Assembly (NCBI RefSeq): GCF_017745275.1
Contig: NZ_JAGHZS010000007.1
Coordinates: 316,751-380,750, forward strand
DNA length: 64,000 nucleotides
Source of the DNA: Chitinophaga sp.
GTDB lineage: Bacteria; Bacteroidota; Bacteroidia; Chitinophagales; Chitinophagaceae
Direction: 5' to 3'
Part shown: positions 1 to 7,292 of the stretch, piece by piece
Position numbering within the stretch: the stretch's first letter is position 1
Layout of the letters: the number at the start of each line of letters is the position of its first letter
Notes under the pieces: generated by a model
Told to the model about the DNA's origin: nothing
The model's input: the letters and a program-made list of their open reading frames with translations, nothing else
The model's database searches: none
Program-made: the position numbers and the translations under genes

Positions 1-306
1 CAGGCTTATGTTCAACAGCATTGCACCTTACTGCATGTCAACTGGAAATCGGGTCGCCGGGAAATAGATATCATCGCTACAAAAAATGATGTCATTTATT
101 TTATCGAAGTAAAAACCCGCCGTAGCGCACGCTTTGGCTGGCCGGAAACCGCGGTGAACTTTCGTAAGCAGGAACATATACAAGACGCTGCCAGCGATTA
201 TTTATGGCAATTCCATTTACATCCTGTTGCCATCCGGTTCGATATTATAGCGATTACTTTTTCGGGAGATGCATATGAATTGATGCATTTCCGGGACGTG
301 TTTTGA
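1..306 (+). CDS. YraN-like (UPF0102) endonuclease-fold protein, 3' part
   Basis: The reading frame is open from base 1 to a TGA at 304-306 and gives 101 residues; the start lies outside the window. The fragment contains GRREIDIIA, then FIEVKTRR, then a Gln-Glu-His helix start. This is the (G)x(R)EIDLI...FVEVK arrangement of the UPF0102/YraN family, which has a restriction-endonuclease-like fold with metal-binding Asp, Glu and Lys. YraN proteins are about 120 residues, so only about 20 are missing. Cellular role is poorly defined in the family; a link to DNA processing is inferred from the fold. The stop codon is followed directly by the left arm of a long palindrome at 307. Confidence 0.85.
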   Translation, partial: QAYVQQHCTLLHVNWKSGRREIDIIATKNDVIYFIEVKTRRSARFGWPETAVNFRKQEHIQDAASDYLWQFHLHPVAIRFDIIAITFSGDAYELMHFRDVF

Positions 307-444
307 GGAGCGGAAAGCATAAAGCAGAAAGCATAAAGCTATTTTAGCGAATGAAAGGAGCGATTGAATAGCGTGAAAGGATAATTTTCGCTCCTTTCAT
401 TCGCTAAAATAGCTTTATGCTTTCTGCTTTATGCTTTCCGCTCC
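307..444. repeat. Intergenic palindrome, family A, copy 1 (56-bp perfect arms)
   Basis: Left arm 307-362 and right arm 389-444 are perfect reverse complements over 56 bases, with a 26-base loop. From 310 the left arm reads as consecutive 7-base units beginning with GC (GCGGAAA, GCATAAA, GCAGAAA, GCATAAA, GCTATTT) and then the core AGCGAATGA. The left arm starts at the base after the YraN stop codon. No T-run follows the right arm, so it is not a classical terminator. Related copies lie at 4708, 9901 and 38441. Confidence 0.95.
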
Positions 445-504
445 ATTAACCAGTTATTAACAAAAAAACGCTTGTATTTATTCTTTAATAAATATCATAT
501 GCTA

Positions 505-512
505 TATCTTTG
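505..512 (+). promoter_or_regulatory. Bacteroidota -7 promoter box before the 6S-like RNA
   Basis: TATCTTTG matches the TAnnTTTG -7 consensus of the Bacteroidota primary sigma factor. The -33 region is only weakly TTTG-like. A start about 6 bases downstream (near 518) would begin just ahead of the long base-paired region described next. Confidence 0.6.
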
Positions 513-517
513 CACTG

Positions 518-700
518 CTTTTAGAATCAGCCCCTGCGTTGTTATATACCCCCGGTATTCCGGTAAATTTCAGGCTATCATTTTTCTCTGAAAAAACTAA
601 TGCACAGGTGTGTTCACCTATGTAGAAGACAGTTTATTTATAGCACAACAGAAGAATGAGCCACCGGCAATACCAGTAACAAATGAAGTGCAGGGAATAG
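518..700 (+). ncRNA. ssrS: Probable 6S RNA (6S-Flavo-like), about 180 nt
   Basis: No open frame fits here, but the sequence folds as one long interrupted rod. CCTGC 533-537 pairs with GCAGG 690-694, TTGTTA 539-544 with TAACAA 677-682, GGTATT 554-559 with AATACC 669-674, and CCGGT 560-564 with ACCGG 663-667. An asymmetric internal bubble follows, then 578-587 pairs with 650-659 (one G-U), and a small hairpin at 606-619 sits in the terminal region. A rod of about 180 nt with a central bubble behind a strong promoter is the plan of 6S RNA, which binds the RNA polymerase holoenzyme. The identification rests on shape and size only. Alternatives are another structured RNA or a long leader. Confidence 0.55.
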
Positions 701-791
701 AAATTAATACAAATACGGCGTTTGTTTAACCAAGGCATTATCGCCACTGAAATGCAAGACGCAGAGAATTGCTTTCGGGAGTCAACATTTT

Positions 792-841
792 GGGACTGGC
801 ACAAAAGTAAATGAGTACTTTTAGGCTAGTCCCATTTTTTT
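792..841 (+). terminator. Rho-independent terminator
   Basis: GGGACTGGC (792-800) pairs with GCTAGTCCC (825-833, one G-U pair). An inner AAAAGTA/TACTTTT stem lies within it, and seven T residues follow at 835-841. It would end transcription from the 505 promoter. The core resembles the terminator at 2436-2481. Confidence 0.8.
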
Positions 842-1152
842 GTTCGTTATAAAGGATTAGAGGGGATAGCGTATTCTTAGCGTAGTCTTGATAGATTCAT
901 TGCTCCTGCAACGAATATTATGCCCTGGGATATGGGCCCAGGGAATCCATGCGGCGCCCGTGAATGTTGCCCTTGCCCAGAGCGGGAAGAAAATACCATT
1001 TAGTCACTTGTGTACCCGATATTAATGAATCAGCAGTAAAGGATGATGACCCGGAATAAATAAAATCCGTTTTTTTTTGAAAACCCTTGTTCTCAACTGA
1101 CACACTGTTGTCATAAGCGGTATAGAACTTTGCTTTAACAAACACAGAAAAT
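842..1152. other. Intergenic region before the epoxide hydrolase
   Basis: No convincing gene is present. There is a small hairpin, CCCTGGG/CCCAGGG, near 926-946, and a T-run near 1068-1078. A possible promoter, AACTTTGC, lies about 20 bases upstream of the 1153 start; it is one base off the -7 consensus. Confidence 0.4.
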
Positions 1153-2334
1153 ATGAAAAAGCTGCTTCTTTTACTGACTTCCTTTTTTATTACCGTAACC
1201 ATATACGCACAAACCAAAAACAACAACATGTACACTGTTAAACCTTTTAAAATCGACGTTCCTCAAACTGTACTGGACGATCTTCAAAACCGCCTCCGCC
1301 AGACCCGTTGGCCTGATGCCCCCGAAAACATTGGCTGGCAATACGGTACTGACCCTGTTTTCCTCCAAAGCCTGGTGTCCTACTGGCAAAATGGTTATAA
1401 CTGGCGTAAGCAGGAAACCGCGTTGAATCAGTTTCCACAGTTTACGGTGGAAATAGACAGCCTTACCATTCACTTCCTGCACATCAAAAGTAAAAACCCG
1501 AATGCGAAGCCCCTGTTGCTTTCACACGGATGGCCGGATTGTTTCTACCGCTTTTATAAAGTAATTCCCCTGCTAACGAACGACTACGACCTGGTGATCC
1601 CTTCTATCCCCGGTTTTGGTTTCTCAAGCCGTAAAGCCCTTACGGATGATGGTTCAGCAAAAGTTTTCGCTACACTCATGAAAGATGTACTGGGCTACAA
1701 AACTTTCTTTGCAGCCGGTGGGGACGTGGGCAGCGGCATTACTAAATCACTGGCCAATTTGTACCCGGAAAATGTACTGGCCATTCATCTTACAGATGTG
1801 GGATATCCCAACGGTTCGGAGGACTGGAGTACCCTATCAAAAAAGGAACAGGAATTCGGACAATTCATCCAGCAATGGTGGTACCGGGAAGGAGCCTATG
1901 CCATGCTGCACGCTACCAAGCCGCAAACCCAGGCCTATGGCTTAAATGATTCCCCTACAGGGCTTGCCGCCTGGATCGTTGAAAAGTTTAATACCTGGGG
2001 GACACCAGGTGGCACTATTGAGGAACATTTTACAAAAGACGAATTGCTTACCAATATCATGATCTACTGGGTCACGCAAACCATCAATTCCTCTATGCGC
2101 AGCTATGCTGTTGGCGCCTTCCAGCAACTGGCTTCCGCCCAAAAAGTGAATGTACCTACCGGCGTGGCTATATTCCCTGGCGATGCTCCCACTCCCATAG
2201 AATGGGCGCAAAGAAAAACCAATGTAAAGCGGTTCACCACCATGGAAAAAGGCGGCCACTTTGCGGCGCTGGAAGCACCAGAAATATGGGCAAAGGAAGT
2301 AGATACATTCTTTAAAAGTACGGTAGGAAAATAA
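1153..2334 (+). CDS. Secreted epoxide hydrolase, alpha/beta-hydrolase fold
   Basis: The product is 393 residues with a signal peptide (residues 1-20, ending in YAQ). An epoxide-hydrolase N-terminal domain follows (PFKIDVPQTVLDDL...TRWPD), then the catalytic domain. HGWP at 125-128 forms the oxyanion region. GGDVGS places the nucleophilic Asp at 191. GGHFAALE near the C-terminus carries the catalytic His. These motifs and the N-terminal domain match the microsomal/juvenile-hormone epoxide hydrolase branch, which opens epoxides to diols through an ester intermediate. The natural substrate cannot be read from the sequence. The signal peptide indicates periplasmic or outer location, which is unusual for the family but common in Bacteroidota. 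The gene stands alone and converges on purB. Confidence 0.88.
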   Translation: MKKLLLLLTSFFITVTIYAQTKNNNMYTVKPFKIDVPQTVLDDLQNRLRQTRWPDAPENIGWQYGTDPVFLQSLVSYWQNGYNWRKQETALNQFPQFTVEIDSLTIHFLHIKSKNPNAKPLLLSHGWPDCFYRFYKVIPLLTNDYDLVIPSIPGFGFSSRKALTDDGSAKVFATLMKDVLGYKTFFAAGGDVGSGITKSLANLYPENVLAIHLTDVGYPNGSEDWSTLSKKEQEFGQFIQQWWYREGAYAMLHATKPQTQAYGLNDSPTGLAAWIVEKFNTWGTPGGTIEEHFTKDELLTNIMIYWVTQTINSSMRSYAVGAFQQLASAQKVNVPTGVAIFPGDAPTPIEWAQRKTNVKRFTTMEKGGHFAALEAPEIWAKEVDTFFKSTVGK

Positions 2335-2430
2335 GTACCTATTATAGTTAGAAGAGTATTACAGTTACGGAGGGAGCGGGTTGGGTGAAGTAGGTCAAAA
2401 TCAATAGGGGAATTCGTAACAGGAAATTCA

Positions 2431-2486
2431 AAAAAATTGGGGCCAGCCTAAAAGTAGAAGTGCTTTTAAGCTGGCCCCAATTATAT
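2431..2486. terminator. Bidirectional terminator between epoxide hydrolase and purB
   Basis: ATTGGGGCCAGC (2436-2447) pairs with GCTGGCCCCAAT (2470-2481), with an inner TAAAAGTA/TGCTTTTA stem. An A-run precedes it, which gives a T-run for the minus strand. It lies 4 bases beyond the purB stop. Confidence 0.8.
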
Positions 2487-2489
2487 GGC

Positions 2490-3827
2490 TTACCACAAAC
2501 CGGTATAGTTGTGCGGTGTAATGGCTTTCAGTTCTTTTTTGAGGGCAGCACTGATTTTCAGACCATCCACAAATTTGTGCATGCTTTTCTGCGTGATCTG
2601 TTCTCCGCCACGGGTCAGCTCTTTCAGGGCTTCATATGGCTGTGGATAGTTCTCCCGTCTTAAAACAGTTTGAATCGCTTCCGCTACTACGGCCCAGTTG
2701 TTTTCCAGGTCATCTTTTAATTTTGCTTCATTCAGGATCAGTTTACCCAAACCTTTCTGGATGGACTTGGTGGCCAGGAGTGTATGACCGAATGGTACAC
2801 CGAGGTTACGTAACACGGTGGAATCGGTTAAATCGCGTTGTAAACGGGATACCGGCAGTTTGGCGCTCAGGTGCTCAAACAGGGCATTGGCCAGTCCCAG
2901 GTTACCTTCTGCGTTTTCAAAATCAATAGGATTCACTTTGTGTGGCATCGCAGAAGAACCTACTTCATTCTTTTTGATTTTCTGTTTGAAGTAATCCATG
3001 GAGATGTAGGTCCATATGTCGCGGCAGAAGTCCAGTAAGATCGTATTGATACGTTTCAGTGCATCAAATTGAGCGGAGATGTTATCATAATGCTCAATCT
3101 GCGTGGTATATTTCATCCGTTGCAGGCCCAGCGTGGTATTCACGAATTTCTCCCCGAATTTCTCCCAGTTGATTTTAGGGAAAGCAACGTGGTGAGCATT
3201 GAAGTTACCGGTAGCACCGCCAAACTTGGCTGCGAAAGGAATTTGTCCAAGCAGGTTTACCTGTCCTTCCAGTCGCTCTACAAACACCAGGATTTCCTTA
3301 CCGAGAATGGTAGGGGAAGCCGGTTGTCCGTGAGTACGGGCCAGCATAGGCACTTTCATCCAGCCTTGTCCCAGTTTTTTCAGTTCCAGGATCATGTTAG
3401 CCAGTGCAGGCATGTACACATGTTCAACTGCATCTTTCCAGAGGAGCGGGGTGGCGGTATTATTCACGTCTTGTGAAGTGAGGCCGAAGTGTACCCATTC
3501 CAGTTTGTCTTCCAAACCGAGATTTTTCAGTTCATTCTTCAGAAAATATTCCACTGCCTTCACGTCGTGGTTGGTAATTTTTTCTGTGTCCTTGATCAGT
3601 TGCGCGTTCTCGATGGTGAAGTCCTGGTAAATTTTACGCAGGGCAGGGAACTTGGCTTTGGGCAGTGTAAACAGCTTCTGCTCAGAGAGCGCAATAAAAT
3701 ATTCCACCTCTACCATCACACGGTAACGGATCAACGCAAATTCAGAAAAATAATTGGCCAGCTCGTCCAGTTGCTTGCGATAGCGCCCGTCCAGCGGAGA
3801 AATGGCAGTTAATGGTTGTAGTTGCAT
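2490..3827 (-). CDS. purB: Adenylosuccinate lyase
   Basis: This 445-residue protein belongs to the fumarase/aspartase superfamily. Visible signatures are the N-terminal ISPLDGRY, TSQDVNNTA, the catalytic TRTHGQPASPT-like segment (LARTHGQPASPT) and the superfamily signature GSSAMPHKVNPIDFENAEG near residue 290, which forms the flexible catalytic loop. The enzyme acts twice in purine synthesis: it releases fumarate from SAICAR and from adenylosuccinate. It is full length for the E. coli-type subfamily (about 450 residues). The gene is monocistronic, with a strong hairpin just beyond the stop. Confidence 0.97.
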   Translation of the reverse strand: MQLQPLTAISPLDGRYRKQLDELANYFSEFALIRYRVMVEVEYFIALSEQKLFTLPKAKFPALRKIYQDFTIENAQLIKDTEKITNHDVKAVEYFLKNELKNLGLEDKLEWVHFGLTSQDVNNTATPLLWKDAVEHVYMPALANMILELKKLGQGWMKVPMLARTHGQPASPTILGKEILVFVERLEGQVNLLGQIPFAAKFGGATGNFNAHHVAFPKINWEKFGEKFVNTTLGLQRMKYTTQIEHYDNISAQFDALKRINTILLDFCRDIWTYISMDYFKQKIKKNEVGSSAMPHKVNPIDFENAEGNLGLANALFEHLSAKLPVSRLQRDLTDSTVLRNLGVPFGHTLLATKSIQKGLGKLILNEAKLKDDLENNWAVVAEAIQTVLRRENYPQPYEALKELTRGGEQITQKSMHKFVDGLKISAALKKELKAITPHNYTGLW

Positions 3828-3913
3828 AATGTATGTATTCCAGTATTACAATTAACATGTTTATCGGCTACAAGTGCTCTCTGAATCCCGGTTTACAGGA
3901 CAACAATTATTCA

Positions 3914-3948
3914 TTTGGAACTTGTTAACCGGGATTTAGTTACTTTTG
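3914..3948 (+). promoter_or_regulatory. Promoter for mqnA
   Basis: TTTG at 3914-3917 (-33-like) and TACTTTTG at 3941-3948 (an exact TAnnTTTG) form a Bacteroidota promoter. The mqnA frame is open back through this element, so any start codon within it (TTG at 3915) would lie upstream of the RNA start. This supports the later TTG at 3969. Confidence 0.65.
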
Positions 3949-3968
3949 CAGCTTCAAAATTACTGAAA

Positions 3969-4721
3969 TTGGAACGGAAAGTAAAAGTTGCGGCTGTAAG
4001 TTATTTGAATACGAAGCCTTTATTGTATGGATTCAGGAATCATCCGGTGATGGAGATGATGGAATTATCAATGGATTATCCGGCTAAAATAGCCCAGCAG
4101 CTGATAGATGGGGAAGTAGACGTGGCGCTGGTGCCGGTAGCTATTATACCTAAATTAAAGGAATATCATATTATAGCAGATTATTGTATTGGCGCGGAAG
4201 GCCCTGTTGCATCTGTTTGTTTATATAGCGATGTACCCTTAAATGAGATTAAACGTATTTACCTAGACTACCAGAGCCGTACTTCTGTAGCGCTGCTCAA
4301 AGTACTGGTGCATGAATACTGGAAGCTGGATGTGGAATTTGTGAATACCAGCGGGGATTACCAGGATAAAATAAAAGGAACAGACGCCGGTCTGGTTATC
4401 GGTGATCGTGCGCTGGCTCAGCGGAAGGTATCTCCATATATATATGACCTGGCAGAGCACTGGGTACGCTTTACCAGTTTGCCATTCGTATTTGCCGCCT
4501 GGATCAGCAATAAACAACTGCCAGCCGCCTTTATTACAGCATTTAATGAAGCCACTGGTATCGGGATTAAAAATATTCCAGCCGTAGTAGCGGAAAACCC
4601 TTACGAGATCTACGATCTGGCTACCTATTATATTCATAATATCAGTTACCCATTCACGCCCGCCAAACGGCAGGGAATGCAGCGGTTTTTAGGATATCTG
4701 CTGGAAGAGCCTAAAGCATAA
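3969..4721 (+). CDS. mqnA: Chorismate dehydratase (futalosine menaquinone pathway)
   Basis: The protein is about 250 residues. It begins ERKVKVAAVSYLNTKPLLYG, and the N-terminal SYLNTKPL segment is characteristic of the MqnA/MqnD periplasmic-binding-protein-like fold. Further family features are DVALVPVAIIP and GLVIGDRAL. MqnA dehydrates chorismate to 3-enolpyruvyl-benzoate, the first step of the futalosine route to menaquinone. I chose TTG at 3969 because upstream codons overlap the promoter. The C-terminal codons and the TAA stop lie inside the left arm of a family A palindrome, so the last residues (EPKA) are repeat-derived. Confidence 0.9.
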   Translation: MERKVKVAAVSYLNTKPLLYGFRNHPVMEMMELSMDYPAKIAQQLIDGEVDVALVPVAIIPKLKEYHIIADYCIGAEGPVASVCLYSDVPLNEIKRIYLDYQSRTSVALLKVLVHEYWKLDVEFVNTSGDYQDKIKGTDAGLVIGDRALAQRKVSPYIYDLAEHWVRFTSLPFVFAAWISNKQLPAAFITAFNEATGIGIKNIPAVVAENPYEIYDLATYYIHNISYPFTPAKRQGMQRFLGYLLEEPKA

Positions 4722-4839
4722 AGCAGAAGGCATAAAGCTATTGAAGCGATTGATCTGAGCGGATATTAACATTACTCATTCGCTCCGGTTAGTCGCTTCA
4801 ATAGCTTTATGCCTTCTGCTTTATGCTTTAGGCTTTTTT
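4708..4839. repeat. Intergenic palindrome, family A, copy 2, ending in a T-run
   Basis: Arms 4708-4749 and 4793-4834 are perfect 42-base reverse complements. The left arm begins within mqnA (stop at 4719-4721) and consists of GC-initial heptamers (GCCTAAA, GCATAAA, GCAGAAG, GCATAAA, GCTATTG). Five T residues follow at 4835-4839, so this copy can also act as a terminator. The variant unit GCAGAAG is mirrored exactly in the right arm. Confidence 0.95.
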
Positions 4840-4887
4840 AAGTATCTTCACGGTTCGCACCTTTTCTGCTTAATAATATCTACGCTC

Positions 4888-5547
4888 ATGAAAATTGGTA
4901 TCCTGGGAAGTGGTCCGGTGGGACTAACCCTTGGCAAAGGCCTTATCGATACGGGACATGAAGTAACGATTGGCACCCGTAACCCATTCAGGGAATCATT
5001 GCAGCAATGGATTAAAAAGCAAGGCAAACAAGCCATGGCAGGTACTTTTAGGCAGGCCGCCGAATTCGGTGACCTATTGTTGATCTGCACCAGTTGGATT
5101 GGCACCAAGAAAGCCATTGAGGCTGCAGGTATCTGGAACTTTAAAACCAAAACAGTAGTAGATGTCACCAATCCGCTGGATGGCAAAGGGCCCGATGAAA
5201 ACGGGCGACTGACCTTCACCATTGGCCATAATAATTCTGCAGGTGAGCAAATACAGGCCTGGCTGCCACCAGATGCCAACGTGGTAAAGGCTCTCAGCTG
5301 TATTGGTCATGAAAGAATGTTGCTGCCTGAATTCCAGGAAGGATCTCCCACTATGTTCATCGCTGGTAACAATAGGGAAGCAAAAAAAGAAGTGATGCAG
5401 TTACTGCATCAGATAGGATGGACGGATATTGTTGACATGGGCAATATTGAAATGAGCCGGAGTATAGAACCCCTTAATATTTTATGGGCGGCCTATGGAT
5501 TTTTAAATGATAGCACCGGGCACGCATTTAAGCTGCTTAAGAAATAA
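4888..5547 (+). CDS. NADPH-dependent F420-reductase-like / NAD(P)-binding oxidoreductase
   Basis: This 219-residue protein opens with MKIGILGSGPVGLTLGKGL, a Rossmann GxGxxG dinucleotide-binding loop, followed by VTIGTRNP (an Arg that usually selects NADPH) and DVTNPLDGKGP. This is the NADP oxidoreductase, coenzyme F420-dependent family (PF03807 type). Bacteroidota are not known to make F420, so the partner is probably not F420 (inference). Related proteins act on metabolites or ferric species. No gene neighbour suggests a pathway: the gene stands between a palindrome and a convergent peptidase gene. Confidence 0.8.
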   Translation: MKIGILGSGPVGLTLGKGLIDTGHEVTIGTRNPFRESLQQWIKKQGKQAMAGTFRQAAEFGDLLLICTSWIGTKKAIEAAGIWNFKTKTVVDVTNPLDGKGPDENGRLTFTIGHNNSAGEQIQAWLPPDANVVKALSCIGHERMLLPEFQEGSPTMFIAGNNREAKKEVMQLLHQIGWTDIVDMGNIEMSRSIEPLNILWAAYGFLNDSTGHAFKLLKK

Positions 5548-5555
5548 TAGTGATA

Positions 5556-5598
5556 AAAAGAGCGAAGACCGTTATCTGATAACGGTCTTCGCTCTTTT
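5556..5598. terminator. Bidirectional terminator
   Basis: There is a perfect 20-bp stem (5556-5575 with 5579-5598) with a 3-base loop, AAAA on one side and TTTT on the other. It lies between the convergent reductase and peptidase genes. Confidence 0.9.
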
Positions 5599-5612
5599 AT
5601 AAGGACAGGTAA

Positions 5613-7247
5613 CTATTTTACTTCTTTGGTGCGGATATAAAAGTTTTTATCTACCTCAAAGAGCTTAGGATCACTCAACGTGATGTTAGAGCTATGCCAT
5701 AACGTACCCGGATATATTAATTTGAAGCCATTGTCGCTCAGTTTTACTTTCACCGGCATGTTGAAATCCTTTACATCAGACACCCAGCGGTATTGCAGTT
5801 GTTGCCCTGCGAAACGGTACTCCAGGGTTGGAATGGTGGTATGACGCAGGTATTGATCAAATACTTTGTTCAGGTTCATTCCCACAGCCTGGCTCATATA
5901 CTCTTCTATCTGCCGGGTTGTCACCGTTTGATGATAGAATGTTTTATTGAGTCCTCTCAGCATTTGCCGGAAGGCCTCATCATTTTCCATGATCTGGCGG
6001 ATGTTGTGGATCATGTTGGCACCTTTATAATACATATCCCCGCTGCCTTCTGCGTTTACCCCGTAAGGTGCAATGATCGGCTCATCGTTTTTAATATTCT
6101 TCCGGATACCCTGTACATATTCGTTGGCTGCTTTAAGACCATACTGGCATTCGGTAAACAGGGTTTCTGAATAATTGGTAAAGGATTCATGGATCCACAT
6201 ATCTGCAATGTCTTTGCTGGTAATACTGTTACCGAACCATTCATGCCCGCTTTCATGTATCACCAGGAAGTCCCATTTCAGTCCCCAGCCGGTGCCAGAG
6301 AGGTCTGTGCCTTTATATCCCATCCTGAAGTTGTTGCCATAGGCTACGGCACTTTGATGTTCCATTCCGAGATAAGGAGTTTCTACCAGCTTGTAGCTGT
6401 CTTTATAAAAGGGGTATTTACCAAACCAGTATTCAAAGCATTTCAGCATAGGCTTTACCACCTTGAAATGTTCCCGGGCTTTTTCTTCATTGTAGTCCAG
6501 CACCCAATAGCTCAGGTCCAGTTTACCACCTTCACCGGAGTAGCTGTCTTTAATCTCGGTGTAGTTGCCGATGTTCAGCGCTACATCATAGTTGTTAATC
6601 GGGTTGCTTACATACCATATATAGGTATGCGTGCCATCTGGATTGTCAACGGTTTTCTTCAGCCGTCCGTTGGAAATATCTGTAAGGTCACCGGGAACGG
6701 TCACGTTAATAGTCATGTCTTCCGGCTCATCACTCTGGGTATCTTTATTCGGCCACCATGCGCTGGCGCCAAGGCCCTGCACGGCTGTGGCTACCCATGG
6801 GCGACCTTTTTCATCTTTAGCCCATACCACGCCACCATCCCATGGAGCGTTCTTTGCCCGGCGTGGTTTACCACTATAGAAAACAGTGATCTGTTTCTTT
6901 TTATCTTTTGCTTGTGGCGTAGTGATTCTGATAAACCACGCATTACTGTCACGGGTAAACGATAACGACTTCTTATCCTGTAAAACACTGTCGATGACCA
7001 TCGGATACTGCAGGTCTATCTGCATCACAGAATCCGGTTTCAGTATTTTATAAGTGATGGTGTTGGACCCTGAGAAGGTACTGTCGTCCATATTTACCTG
7101 CACGTGCAGGTCGTAGGTAATGACATCCCACCAGGCCCGGGCGGGAGTAATGGTACCTCTGAGCGTGTCCGCTCTGCTGAACTGATGTTGGGCCGCTACG
7201 GTGAATGTTACCAGGAGGGCTATACAAAGCATTGTGATGCCGCGCAT
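5613..7247 (-). CDS. Secreted M1-family metallopeptidase (aminopeptidase)
   Basis: The product is 544 residues with a signal peptide (1-20, ending VAAQ). An N-terminal beta-sandwich domain is followed by the gluzincin catalytic domain. GMEHQ at 294-298 is a variant of the GAMEN substrate-binding loop. HESGH at 331-335 and Glu354 complete the HExxH-x18-E zinc site. The usual C-terminal helical domain is mostly absent, giving a shorter protein than PepN (about 870 residues), as is common for Bacteroidota M1 members. Predicted to trim peptides outside the cytoplasm. The gene diverges from a peptide-binding lipoprotein gene only about 45 bases away, which fits a role in peptide use (inference). 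Confidence 0.92.
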   Translation of the reverse strand: MRGITMLCIALLVTFTVAAQHQFSRADTLRGTITPARAWWDVITYDLHVQVNMDDSTFSGSNTITYKILKPDSVMQIDLQYPMVIDSVLQDKKSLSFTRDSNAWFIRITTPQAKDKKKQITVFYSGKPRRAKNAPWDGGVVWAKDEKGRPWVATAVQGLGASAWWPNKDTQSDEPEDMTINVTVPGDLTDISNGRLKKTVDNPDGTHTYIWYVSNPINNYDVALNIGNYTEIKDSYSGEGGKLDLSYWVLDYNEEKAREHFKVVKPMLKCFEYWFGKYPFYKDSYKLVETPYLGMEHQSAVAYGNNFRMGYKGTDLSGTGWGLKWDFLVIHESGHEWFGNSITSKDIADMWIHESFTNYSETLFTECQYGLKAANEYVQGIRKNIKNDEPIIAPYGVNAEGSGDMYYKGANMIHNIRQIMENDEAFRQMLRGLNKTFYHQTVTTRQIEEYMSQAVGMNLNKVFDQYLRHTTIPTLEYRFAGQQLQYRWVSDVKDFNMPVKVKLSDNGFKLIYPGTLWHSSNITLSDPKLFEVDKNFYIRTKEVK

Positions 7248-7292
7248 ATTTATTCGTATATTTTAGCCTGAAAGATATTAATTTACTGCCAA

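Noticed and set aside
307..444. Heptamer palindromes as a CRISPR array
   Set aside because: There are no regularly spaced unique spacers and no cas genes. Units are contiguous 7-mers arranged as inverted arms.
307..444. All family A and B palindromes as simple terminators
   Set aside because: Arms of 40-56 bases, a 26-base or longer loop and usually no T-run; several lie beside a separate good terminator. Only the 4708 copy has a T-run.
918..1235. Minus-strand frame of 105 residues before the epoxide hydrolase
   Set aside because: It overlaps the start of a real gene on the other strand and the known signal-peptide codons. Its C-terminal half looks slightly protein-like, but no family is recognised; a gene remnant cannot be excluded.
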